Shown piece by piece: positions 23,503-31,585 of a stretch of 64,000 nucleotides of DNA. The stretch spans positions 248,001-312,000 of the forward strand of contig CAVYYV010000004.1 of NCBI GenBank assembly GCA_963772815.1, read 5' to 3'. Made by a program: the position numbers and the translations under genes. Every line of letters starts with the position of its first letter. Positions within the stretch are counted from its first letter, which is position 1. This DNA comes from DATFFO01 sp963772815. GTDB lineage: Bacteria; Actinomycetota; Acidimicrobiia; Spongiisociales; ZC4RG35. Under the pieces are notes generated by a model, which saw only the letters and a list, made by a program, of their open reading frames with translations, had not been told where the DNA came from and ran no database searches.

Positions 23503-26343
23503 ATGCCGACAGAGAAGTTTCTACCCCGCCATATCGGCCCACGGCTCCACGACGTCCCGGCCATGCTCCACGCGCTGGGTGTCTCATCGCTCGACGAGCT
23601 CATCGAGCAAGCCGTGCCGGAGAGGATCCTGGAACGACGTCACGTCGATCTGGCTCCGGCGATGGGAGAGGTGGAGGTCCTGGAGCGACTCGAAGGGCTG
23701 GCGGCCCGCAATCGGCTGCTCACTTCCCTGATCGGGCTGGGCTATTACGGCACCGTGACTCCGCCCGTGATCAAACGCAACGTGCTCGAATCGCCCGCCT
23801 GGTACACCGCCTACACGCCGTACCAGGCCGAGATCTCCCAGGGCCGGCTCGAGGCACTGCTCAACTTCCAGACCATGGTCAGTGATCTGACCGGGCTCGA
23901 TATCGCCAACGCCTCGTTGCTCGACGAGGGAACTGCTGCCGCCGAGGGTCTGGCGATGGCGCCCAGGATCAGCGGCCGGGAAGGGCGCTTCTTGATTGAT
24001 TCCGACTGTCATCCACAGACGATCGGGGTCGTCCAGACCAGGGCCGAAGCCGCCGGCGTGCCACTGGAGGTGCTCGATCTGGATGCGCTGGTCGCGGGCG
24101 GAGGTGAGATCCCATCGGACGTGGTGGGCGTCCTCGTCCAGTATCCGGGCTCGAGCGGGCGCCTAGGTGACCTGGAGGGGATCGCTGCCGCGATCCATGC
24201 CGCCGGGGCGGTGCTCGTGGCGGCGACGGATCTGTTGGCGTCGGCCGTCTTGGAACCCGTTGGTGCCCTGGGCGCCGACATCGCAGTTGGATCCGCACAG
24301 CGCTTCGGCGTGCCGATGGGGTTTGGCGGGCCTCACGCCGGTTTCATTTCCATTCGCGAAGCGGATGTCCGGGCCCTTCCCGGGCGTCTGGTAGGTGTTT
24401 CGACGGATCCGGCGGGCCGAACCGGCTTGCGTCTGGCGCTCCAGACCCGGGAACAGCACATCAGGCGTCAACGGGCCACGTCCAATGTCTGCACTGCCCA
24501 GGTGCTCCTGGCAGTGGTTGCCGGCCTGTACGCCATGTGGCACGGGCCCGAGGGTCTGAGGTCGATCGCTCGGCGCGTGGCGGACAGCACTGCTCGCCTG
24601 GCGGCCGCCTTGGAGGAGACACCGGGAGTTGGGGTTCTCAACGATTCCTTCTTCGACACCCTGACGGTGGAGTGCGAAGCCGGCTCCGCGGTCGAGGCGG
24701 CGCTCGAGGCCGGGATAAACCTGCGACGAATCGACCAACACACGGTCGGGCTGTCGCTCGACGAGACTGTCACCGACGGCACCCTCGAGGCGCTGTTGGT
24801 CGCATTCGGGGCTGAGCCGGCTCGATTGGCCGCAGAGGGTGACCGAGATGGCTTCGGATCCTCACGGGCCAGAAGCAGGCCGCTCCTCGAGCACCCGGTC
24901 TTCAATCGCTACCACTCAGAACACGAGATGCTGCGCTATCTGCGGCGGCTCTCCGACCGGGACCTGGCCCTGGACCGGACCATGATCCCCCTCGGCTCCT
25001 GCACGATGAAGCTCAACGCCACCACCGAGATGATCCCGATGACCTGGCCCGAGTTCGCTCAGCCACATCCATTCGCGCCACTCGACCAGGTGCAGGGTTA
25101 CATGGAGCTGATTACCGAACTGGAGGCCGACCTTGCGGCTCTGACCGGCTACGACGCCGTGTCGGTGCAGCCCAACGCCGGCTCGCAGGGGGAGCTGGCC
25201 GGACTTCTGGCCATCCGGGCCTACCACCGGAGCAGAGGGGAGGACCAACGAGTGGCGTGCCTCATCCCCGAGTCGGCTCATGGCACCAATGCCGCCTCGG
25301 CGGTCATGGCCGGGCTGGAGGTGGTGGTCGTGGCCACCGATGCGGCCGGGAACGTCGACCTGGTCGATCTGGAGCGGAAGATCGAAGGCCAGGGCGACAG
25401 GCTGGCGGCGGTAATGGTCACCTACCCCTCCACCCACGGTGTGTTCGAGCCGGGTATCGACAAGCTGTGCCAAATGGTGCATGACCATGGAGGCCAGGTG
25501 TACGTGGACGGGGCCAACCTGAATGCATTGGTGGGATTGGCTCGACCGGCCGATTTCGGCGCCGACGTCAGTCACCTGAACCTCCACAAGACCTTCACGA
25601 TTCCACACGGGGGCGGCGGTCCCGGAGTCGGACCGATAGGCGTTCGCGCCCACCTGGCGCCGTTCCTCCCCAATCATCCCCTCGTTGGCCAAGCCGGGCC
25701 TGCGTCCGGGGTGGGCCCGATTGCTTCTGCCCCATGGGGATCGGCCGGGATTCTCCCCATAGCTTGGACCTACATCCGCCTCATGGGGCCCGAAGGCCTG
25801 AGAGCCGCCACCGAGATGGCCATCCTCTCCGCCAATTACGTCGCCACTCGGCTCTCGGAGGCCTACCCGATCCTGTACACGGGGCCGGGAGGTCGGGTCG
25901 CGCACGAGTGCATCGTGGATCTACGCCCTCTCACCCACGAGACGGGCATCACCGTCGAAGACGTGGCAAAGAGGCTGGCCGACTACGGGTTCCATGCCCC
26001 TACGGTTGCGTTTCCGGTGGCGGGCACTCTGATGATCGAGCCGACCGAGTCCGAGTCGCTCGAGGAGCTGGATCGGTTCTGTCGGGCCATGCTGGCCATT
26101 CGTGACGAGATAGCCCGGGTGGCGAATGGGGACTGGCCCGGGGACGACAACCCGCTCAAGAACTCCCCCCACGCTGCCGGGGATGTGATCGGTGATTGGT
26201 CGCGGCCTTATCCGGCGCGCTTGGCCGCCTTCCCCCTACCCGAGCTCGAGCGGGACAAGTACTGGCCGCCGGTGGGCCGAATCGACGCCGCAGGTGGTGA
26301 CAGGCATCTCATGTGCTCGTGCCCGCCCCTGTCTGAGTACTGA
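23503..26343 (+). CDS. gcvP: Glycine dehydrogenase (decarboxylating), glycine cleavage P protein
   Basis: 946-residue homodimeric-type P protein (P1 and P2 parts fused), the PLP enzyme that decarboxylates glycine and loads the aminomethyl group onto lipoyl-GcvH. N-terminus FLPRHIGPRLHDVPAMLHAL is typical. The first half ends before the second core EHEMLRYLRRLSDRDLALD and MIPLGSCTMKLNATTEM. The PLP lysine is in HLNLHKTFTIPHGGGGPGVG near residue 700. ATG at 23503 has GAGG eight bases upstream; the frame is open back through the riboswitch, but that part is leader RNA. gcvT, gcvH and lpd are not in the window, so P protein is encoded apart from the rest. Confidence 0.97.
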   Translation: MPTEKFLPRHIGPRLHDVPAMLHALGVSSLDELIEQAVPERILERRHVDLAPAMGEVEVLERLEGLAARNRLLTSLIGLGYYGTVTPPVIKRNVLESPAWYTAYTPYQAEISQGRLEALLNFQTMVSDLTGLDIANASLLDEGTAAAEGLAMAPRISGREGRFLIDSDCHPQTIGVVQTRAEAAGVPLEVLDLDALVAGGGEIPSDVVGVLVQYPGSSGRLGDLEGIAAAIHAAGAVLVAATDLLASAVLEPVGALGADIAVGSAQRFGVPMGFGGPHAGFISIREADVRALPGRLVGVSTDPAGRTGLRLALQTREQHIRRQRATSNVCTAQVLLAVVAGLYAMWHGPEGLRSIARRVADSTARLAAALEETPGVGVLNDSFFDTLTVECEAGSAVEAALEAGINLRRIDQHTVGLSLDETVTDGTLEALLVAFGAEPARLAAEGDRDGFGSSRARSRPLLEHPVFNRYHSEHEMLRYLRRLSDRDLALDRTMIPLGSCTMKLNATTEMIPMTWPEFAQPHPFAPLDQVQGYMELITELEADLAALTGYDAVSVQPNAGSQGELAGLLAIRAYHRSRGEDQRVACLIPESAHGTNAASAVMAGLEVVVVATDAAGNVDLVDLERKIEGQGDRLAAVMVTYPSTHGVFEPGIDKLCQMVHDHGGQVYVDGANLNALVGLARPADFGADVSHLNLHKTFTIPHGGGGPGVGPIGVRAHLAPFLPNHPLVGQAGPASGVGPIASAPWGSAGILPIAWTYIRLMGPEGLRAATEMAILSANYVATRLSEAYPILYTGPGGRVAHECIVDLRPLTHETGITVEDVAKRLADYGFHAPTVAFPVAGTLMIEPTESESLEELDRFCRAMLAIRDEIARVANGDWPGDDNPLKNSPHAAGDVIGDWSRPYPARLAAFPLPELERDKYWPPVGRIDAAGGDRHLMCSCPPLSEY

Positions 26344-26387
26344 CCGGGTGGCGGCCGGGAGAGCGGCGAATACCTTTGAGTGTGGCC

Positions 26388-26417
26388 TTGACCGATCCGA
26401 TGAATGTTTGTGAGAAT
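26388..26417 (+). promoter_or_regulatory. Candidate promoter of the 26470 gene
   Basis: TTGACC (26388-26393) and GAGAAT (26412-26417) are 18 nt apart and resemble -35 and -10 elements. They sit in the 126-bp gap after gcvP, about 50 nt before the GTG at 26470. Confidence 0.4.
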
Positions 26418-26469
26418 GATCCACCGGTGCCCGGAACCCGGGATCTGGTTCGACAAGGGAAGGGGTTGA

Positions 26470-27879
26470 GTGCGTTACCAGGGACAGATTCGGTTCCCTG
26501 ATGTGGTCACAGGCGACCTCGACGTCTCAGTCGAAGTCGATGACACCCATGTCCGCATCCTGTCCGGCGGTAAGAGCCTGGGCCGCTGGTGCCTCGCCGA
26601 CGTCGTGGCGGATCGTCTTCTGGCCAACGAGTTCGAACTGGACCTGGACGGGGAGGTGGTCAGGTTCCTCGCCGAGGACCAGATCAACTTCGCCTACGGC
26701 GCCGTGCAGGCAATGGCCGAGGGATGGGCGCGCTATCAGGCAATGAACTTCGTCAAGAGGAGCCTGGCTGTGGCTTCGGCGCGCAAGGCGAACGAGCCGT
26801 CCCGACTGCGGGCCGCCCACGAGGCTTTCGTCATGGCCCGGGAGGCTTTGGGCGATGAAGAGGCCAATGTGGTCGATGCGACCGCCGTCGGGAACGCGGT
26901 CGTGTCCCAGGAGGACGGTGCCGCACAGGGCGGCGCCCAACAGAGTGTGTCACGGGAGGACACTCCCGAAGAGAGGGCCGCCGAGGAGAGGCAGGGCCGG
27001 TTCCGCCGCCGGCACCTGGCTCCGGCAGATACCCATGAGGCTGCCGTGGACTCGGACCAACCCGAGAATGAGCCGGAGCAGACCGAGACCGAAGCGCCCG
27101 GGGTCGTGGCCGAGCCGCCGTCGAAGCCATTGGTTCCGGTCGACCAAGATGAGGCCCAAGCGTCGCCCCCCCCGATTGTCATGCCGGATGCCGAGCCGGC
27201 GTCACCTCAGCCGACGTTGTCGGAGCGTTTGGCACAGGCCCGCGTCGCTGCCGAGGCAGCATCCCATGCAGCGGCTGAGCAGCGTGCAAGCGATCCGACC
27301 GTCCTTTCCCGGAAGGTGCCCCGAATCGACGCCTTCCCGGGACGGGGGTCGACCGGACCGGTGAAGCCGACCGGCACCACCCAATCTCGACCTGCCGATC
27401 AGCCCGCTACCGGGCCGCAGGTTGATCGGAAGGGCGGTTCGGGGCCGCTCCCCGTCCCAACCGAGCCGCAGTCGAAGCCGAAGCTCGGGCCGGGTACCGA
27501 GCAGGAACGCGAGGCTCGACCTGAGGTCGAGATCGAGATCGAGACGACGGAGCCGGAGCCGACCCGGCCTTCGTCCTCGGGCGAGAACCTGAAGCCGATG
27601 CTCGAATCCGGGCCCTCGGCATTCGAACCGGGCACCGCTGACTCGGCGGTGGCGGAGGAGCACGGTCGCCTGGTGGAGTCCTCCAATCCCGTGGGCACAT
27701 ACGCTGATGGCCACCATCCGTCGGAGACGTCTGGGCTGCGAGCTTCCCTGCGGTCGGTGTTCTCTCGCTCCACGGCGGAACCCCACGAGCACAGCTACGT
27801 GGCGAGCACCACGGCGGTTGGCCTGACGAGGAAGGTGTGCATCGAGTGCGGCCACGTCTCGATCGGGGTGTCGGACTGA
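26470..27879 (+). CDS. Unknown protein: small folded N-domain, long disordered middle, C-terminal zinc ribbon
   Basis: 469 residues. Residues 1-130 look folded: beta-rich start (YQGQIRFPDVVTGDLDVSVE, then SLGRWCLADVVADRLLANEF) followed by helices with LRAAHEAFVMAREALG. Residues about 140-430 are Pro/Glu/Ser-rich with no clear fold. The last 35 residues hold a possible metal site HEHSYVASTTAVGLTRKVCI followed by ECGH, that is His-x-His and Cys-x-x-Cys-x-His. No signal peptide or membrane helix. GTG at 26470 has AAGGGG before it. Its stop abuts the ATG of the carbonic-anhydrase-like gene, so they are probably one transcript. I do not recognise the N-domain; a PH-like fold is only a guess. Confidence 0.7.
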   Translation: MRYQGQIRFPDVVTGDLDVSVEVDDTHVRILSGGKSLGRWCLADVVADRLLANEFELDLDGEVVRFLAEDQINFAYGAVQAMAEGWARYQAMNFVKRSLAVASARKANEPSRLRAAHEAFVMAREALGDEEANVVDATAVGNAVVSQEDGAAQGGAQQSVSREDTPEERAAEERQGRFRRRHLAPADTHEAAVDSDQPENEPEQTETEAPGVVAEPPSKPLVPVDQDEAQASPPPIVMPDAEPASPQPTLSERLAQARVAAEAASHAAAEQRASDPTVLSRKVPRIDAFPGRGSTGPVKPTGTTQSRPADQPATGPQVDRKGGSGPLPVPTEPQSKPKLGPGTEQEREARPEVEIEIETTEPEPTRPSSSGENLKPMLESGPSAFEPGTADSAVAEEHGRLVESSNPVGTYADGHHPSETSGLRASLRSVFSRSTAEPHEHSYVASTTAVGLTRKVCIECGHVSIGVSD

Positions 27880-28380
27880 ATGGCCCAGATCGATCCCAGC
27901 GCATTCGTCGCTGTCAATGCAGTCATCCGCGGTCGCGTGAGCATTGCGGCCAATGCCGTGATCCTGTTCGGTGTCGTCATCAGGGCGGAGGAAGACGAGG
28001 TGGTGGTTGGCCCGTCCACCAACATCCAGGACAATGCCGTGGTCCACTGCGATGCAGGGTTTCCCGCCCGGATTGGATCCCGCACCACGGTGGGTCATGG
28101 GGCAATCGTCCACGGCGCTTCGATCGGAGATGGGTGCCTGGTGGGAATCGGGGCGACGGCCTTGAACGGCTCACGCCTCGGGGAGGGGGCGTGGCTGGCC
28201 GCCGGCGGCCTCCTGGCGGAGGGCCGATCGGTACCGGCCTGGACTCTGGCGGCGGGGGTGCCTGCCCGGCCCATTCGCGAGTTGACCGACGAGGAGGTCG
28301 AACGCCAGCGGTCGGGGGTACTCACCTATCTCGAGCTGGGCTCGCACTACCGGCGGCTAGGGGACGGGCTTTCCGTCTGA
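27880..28380 (+). CDS. Gamma-class carbonic anhydrase-like hexapeptide-repeat protein
   Basis: 166-residue left-handed beta-helix protein. Hexapeptide rungs run through most of the sequence (VIRGRVSIAANAVILFGVVI, and later IGDGCLVGIGATALNG). The metal-binding pattern of gamma carbonic anhydrases is present: NAVVHCD and TVGHGAIVHGASIGD with His residues in the expected places. A short C-terminal helix follows (ELTDEEVERQRSGVLTYLEL). Likely a zinc or iron enzyme hydrating CO2, although many relatives are inactive or have other roles. Starts directly at the base after the previous stop. Confidence 0.88.
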   Translation: MAQIDPSAFVAVNAVIRGRVSIAANAVILFGVVIRAEEDEVVVGPSTNIQDNAVVHCDAGFPARIGSRTTVGHGAIVHGASIGDGCLVGIGATALNGSRLGEGAWLAAGGLLAEGRSVPAWTLAAGVPARPIRELTDEEVERQRSGVLTYLELGSHYRRLGDGLSV

Positions 28381-28435
28381 GGCTCTGCCAAACGATTCCT
28401 GGCTCCCGGCTCGACAACTTCTAGCCTGGGCGGCC

Positions 28436-29524
28436 GTGCACAAAGCGATCACCCCCGTGATCCTCTCCGGTGGGGCCGGCACCCGCCTCTGGCCGCTGTC
28501 GCTCCCATCTCGTCCCAAGCAACTTCATGCTCTGGTCGGCCGTCACTCCTTACTCCAGGAGACCGTTCGACGCTTGGCCGGTCTGGAAGACGTCGGCCCT
28601 CCGGTGGTCGTGTGCAACGAAGTGCAGGTCGACACGGTCCGGACCCAGTTGGAAGCAATCGACCGGCCGCCCCGGCAGATCATCGTCGAGCCGGCCGGCC
28701 GGAACACGGCCCCCGCCGTGGCAGCCGCGGCCCTCACGCTGGACCGGGAAGTCGTGATGGTCGTGTTGCCCGCAGATCACCTGATGGGCGATGTGGAGAT
28801 GTTTCGCCAGACCATGTCGGTGGCCATCGAGGCTGCCGGCCAGGGAAGGATCGTCACCTTCGGCGTGGTGCCGACACGGGCCGACACGGGCTTCGGGTAT
28901 ATCGAGGTCGGAGCCGCGGAGGGTCGGGCCCGACAGCTGCTGCAATTCGTTGAGAAGCCCGATCACCAGACTGCGGGCCATTACCTGGCCAGCGGCAACT
29001 ACCTGTGGAACTCAGGCATGTTCGTGTTCAGAGCGGGTGTCATCCTCGAGCAGTTGGAACGGTTCGAACCCGAGTTGCTGGCAGGCGTTGTGGACGCGAC
29101 GGCGAACGCCGTAAAGGGTGACGACACCTTGCGTCTGGCGCCCTCGTTCCTCGCTGTGACATCGATCTCAATCGATCGTGCCGTGATGGAGAGAGTCCAG
29201 TCGGCCGTGGTAGTTCCGCTCGACGCCGGATGGAGTGATGTCGGCTCCTGGCAGGCCTTGTGGGAGGTGGCCGCGCCCCACGGGGAGACGGTGACCATCG
29301 GTCCGGCACGGGTTTTCGACGTGGCCCGTTCCTACGTGCGCGCCGAGACGAAGCCGGTGGCGGTCATCGGGCTGGACGACGTGGTGGTGGTGGAGACGCC
29401 CGATGCGGTCCTGGTCATGGATCGTCGTAGAGCCCAGGACGTCCGTCAGGCAGCGACCTGGTTCGAGTCCCTCTCCGAAGCGAGCCCCGGGTCAGCCGAA
29501 GAGGTGGAACCGGGCGACGAGTGA
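28436..29524 (+). CDS. manC: Mannose-1-phosphate guanylyltransferase
   Basis: 362-residue nucleotidyltransferase making GDP-mannose from GTP and mannose-1-phosphate, the donor for mannosylated lipids and glycans. The signature ITPVILSGGAGTRLWPLSLP with SRPKQLHAL is at residues 4-32, then PAGRNTAPAVAAAALTL, LPADHLMGD, FGYIEVGAA, FVEKPD and YLWNSGMFVF in the usual order. GTG at 28436; a TAGCCT box ends 8 nt before it. The length is that of the stand-alone GMP type without an isomerase domain. The 3' end overlaps the convergent gene by 33 bp. Confidence 0.94.
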   Translation: MHKAITPVILSGGAGTRLWPLSLPSRPKQLHALVGRHSLLQETVRRLAGLEDVGPPVVVCNEVQVDTVRTQLEAIDRPPRQIIVEPAGRNTAPAVAAAALTLDREVVMVVLPADHLMGDVEMFRQTMSVAIEAAGQGRIVTFGVVPTRADTGFGYIEVGAAEGRARQLLQFVEKPDHQTAGHYLASGNYLWNSGMFVFRAGVILEQLERFEPELLAGVVDATANAVKGDDTLRLAPSFLAVTSISIDRAVMERVQSAVVVPLDAGWSDVGSWQALWEVAAPHGETVTIGPARVFDVARSYVRAETKPVAVIGLDDVVVVETPDAVLVMDRRRAQDVRQAATWFESLSEASPGSAEEVEPGDE

Positions 29525-30283
29525 GGCCGCCGCCTCGCCCCGAACCTGGAGGTTCTCCAGGATCTGGGCGGGATGTGCCCGTCCTCCTGCGGCGAGGATG
29601 AACGCCAGACCGTCGCCGGCGATCCTGCCGGAAGAGGGCTCACCTTCGGGTGGGATAATCCGCCCCCTACGCCCGGCAACGACCAGATCGGCTTCGATCT
29701 GCCCGGGCCCGGTCAGTGCCAGACGGACCCGAGTCCCGTCTGGTAGGCCGGCCATCTTCACCGCCGCCCACCCCGCCAGGCGCATCACCCGGCGACTGAG
29801 AGCCCGTTCGACGCCCGGATTGCGCAGCAGGTCAGAGTCGAGGTCCATGGCTTCGCTCAGGTCGAGAAGGTGAATGTACAGATCACCGAGTCGCATCTCG
29901 AAGGCCATCCAGGCCGGCATCTCACCTACGACCGTGGGCCACGGCCGGTTCCAGTCCTCCGTGCCGATCACCACCTCTGGCGTCTCTCGCGCCAGGCGGG
30001 CCAGGTCGGCGCGCACCTCCGAGGGTGGGCGTTCCCTCTGGCGTCGCACTCCCTCCTCGGTTCGCCGATGGAGGTCCTCGAGGCTCCCGGGCTCCGAGCG
30101 GGTCAGGATGTAACTCGTGTCCAGATCGACCAGGTGGCCGGCGATGTCGCCGACCGACCAGCCGGGCAGCGGTGTGGGGGACTCCCACGTTTCCAGCCAG
30201 GGGAGTCCGGCCAGGGCTAGCCAGGACGAGCGGATTCCCTCGCCGATGTCGGCCAGGGTCGGTGGGGCCGAGGGCGCAGTCAT
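29492..30283 (-). CDS. Maleylpyruvate isomerase-family (mycothiol-dependent/DinB-like) protein
   Basis: 263-residue protein of the actinobacterial MDMPI family. N-terminal four-helix DinB-like domain with the metal His in LPGWSVGDIAGHLVDLD near residue 45 and the second His in FEMRLGDLYIHLLDLSEAMD near residue 145. The C-terminal SCP2-like domain covers LALTGPGQIEADLVVAGRRG to the end. Family members use mycothiol, which suggests the organism makes it. Substrate unknown. ATG at 30283 has AAGG at 8 nt and a TAAGGT box 7 nt away. Divergent from the cytochrome gene with 31 bp between starts. Confidence 0.85.
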   Translation of the reverse strand: MTAPSAPPTLADIGEGIRSSWLALAGLPWLETWESPTPLPGWSVGDIAGHLVDLDTSYILTRSEPGSLEDLHRRTEEGVRRQRERPPSEVRADLARLARETPEVVIGTEDWNRPWPTVVGEMPAWMAFEMRLGDLYIHLLDLSEAMDLDSDLLRNPGVERALSRRVMRLAGWAAVKMAGLPDGTRVRLALTGPGQIEADLVVAGRRGRIIPPEGEPSSGRIAGDGLAFILAAGGRAHPAQILENLQVRGEAAASLVARFHLFG

Positions 30284-30302
30284 GAACGCTACCTTACGGT
30301 CG

Positions 30303-30308
30303 TAGGAT
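30303..30308 (+). promoter_or_regulatory. TAGGAT -10 box, leaderless cytochrome gene
   Basis: TAGGAT ends exactly 6 nt before the ATG at 30315. The promoter lies within the 31-bp gap to the divergent MDMPI-family gene, so the two promoters overlap. Confidence 0.5.
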
Positions 30309-30314
30309 GCCCCC

Positions 30315-30626
30315 ATGAGAGGTCGACTCGTGGTGTTGGCGTGCCTGCTCCCGTGCCTGGTGGGATGTGTGGCGAGGCCCGGCCCGGACGCCACAGGCGA
30401 GGAGATCTTCGAGCAAGTCTGTGCACGCTGCCACGGCGCCGCCATGACGGGTGGCGTGGGGCCGGCCCTCGGCCCCGGGAGCGATGCCGCGGATCAGCCC
30501 AACGAGTTTCTCGTCCAGACCATCACCAATGGCAGAGGCCGGATGCCCTCCTTCTCTCTGACGCTCACCGAAGAGCAGATAGCCCGCGTGGTGGTCTACC
30601 TACGGGAGATCCAGGCAGGCTCATGA
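30315..30626 (+). CDS. Small c-type cytochrome lipoprotein
   Basis: 103-residue membrane-anchored monohaem cytochrome c. Signal sequence with lipobox LVGC (Cys18), haem motif VCARCHGAAM near residue 37, and a distal Met ligand in GRGRMPSFSLTLTEEQIARV. Acts outside the membrane in electron transfer. Its stop overlaps the start of menC (ATGA), so it is made together with menaquinone enzymes, a sensible pairing with a quinone-linked respiratory chain. Which oxidase or reductase it serves is not visible here. Confidence 0.9.
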   Translation: MRGRLVVLACLLPCLVGCVARPGPDATGEEIFEQVCARCHGAAMTGGVGPALGPGSDAADQPNEFLVQTITNGRGRMPSFSLTLTEEQIARVVVYLREIQAGS

Positions 30627-31585
30627 GCGTGGACACCCTGGAGGCCCTCGAGTTGCACCCCGTCCGCCTGCGGATGAGACACCGCTTTCGTCGCGTCGAC
30701 CACCGCGAGGCGGTTCTGGTCAAGGGCCCGGTCGGCTGGGGTGAGTTCTCTCCATTTCCCGGATACCCGCCCCCGGTCACAGCGAGATGGCTGGCGTCGG
30801 CTCTGGAATCGGCCTGCACCCCGCTCCCCGAGCCGATTCGTGAGTCGGTGGAGGTCAACGTCACGGTCCCGGCCGTGGGCCCCGACGTGGCTCGTCGGAT
30901 CGTCGCAGCGTCGGGTTGCACGACTGCCAAGGTGAAGGTGGCCGAGCCGGGCCAGGACGAGGAGGACGATCTGGCTCGAGTGGAGGCGGTGAGAGAAATG
31001 CTGGGCGACGGAGGGCGTATCAGGGTCGACGTGAACGGAGCCTGGGACTTGGAGACGGCCGTGAGACGCCTGGGCGATCTGTCCCGATTCCATCTGGAGT
31101 ACGTGGAACAGCCCGTTTCGGCGATCGAGGACATGGTTCGGCTGCGGAAGGAAGTGGCGGTGCCCGTGGCGGCAGACGAGTCGGTCAGGACCGAGGCCGA
31201 CCCGCTCGAGGTGGTGAGGGCGGGCGGGGCGGATGTGCTGATCCTCAAGGTTCAGCCCATGGGAGGCGTGGCCAGGGTGCTGGATGTGGCCCGTCGCAGC
31301 GGGCTGCCCTGTGTGATCTCGTCTGCATTGGAGACGTCGGTGGGTATGGCTGCGGGGGTGCAGGCGGCGACGGCCCTCCCCGGGCTCGATCTTGCCTGTG
31401 GCCTGGCGACGGTCACCATGCTGTCCGAAGACGTGGTGTGGGATCGGTTGGAGCCGGTGGGCGGTCGCATTTCCCTGCGCCGGCCCGAGCCGGATCCCGA
31501 CTTGCTGGCCAGGTACAGGCCGTCGCGGGAACGATCAGCGGAGATGCTGCGCAAGGTCAGGGCCGCTGCGGAGCTCTTGTCGTGA
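30623..31585 (+). CDS. menC: o-Succinylbenzoate synthase
   Basis: 320-residue enolase-superfamily enzyme that dehydrates SHCHC to o-succinylbenzoate in menaquinone synthesis. The metal and base residues are in order: CTTAKVKVAEPG (catalytic Lys of K-x-K), IRVDVNGAWD, LEYVEQPV, PVAADESVR and VLILKVQPMGG (second Lys). N-terminal capping part includes GWGEFSPFPGYP. Overlaps cytochrome c upstream and menD downstream by 4 nt each, so all three are translationally coupled. Other enolase-superfamily racemases look alike, but the adjoining menD settles it. Confidence 0.93.
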   Translation: MSVDTLEALELHPVRLRMRHRFRRVDHREAVLVKGPVGWGEFSPFPGYPPPVTARWLASALESACTPLPEPIRESVEVNVTVPAVGPDVARRIVAASGCTTAKVKVAEPGQDEEDDLARVEAVREMLGDGGRIRVDVNGAWDLETAVRRLGDLSRFHLEYVEQPVSAIEDMVRLRKEVAVPVAADESVRTEADPLEVVRAGGADVLILKVQPMGGVARVLDVARRSGLPCVISSALETSVGMAAGVQAATALPGLDLACGLATVTMLSEDVVWDRLEPVGGRISLRRPEPDPDLLARYRPSRERSAEMLRKVRAAAELLS

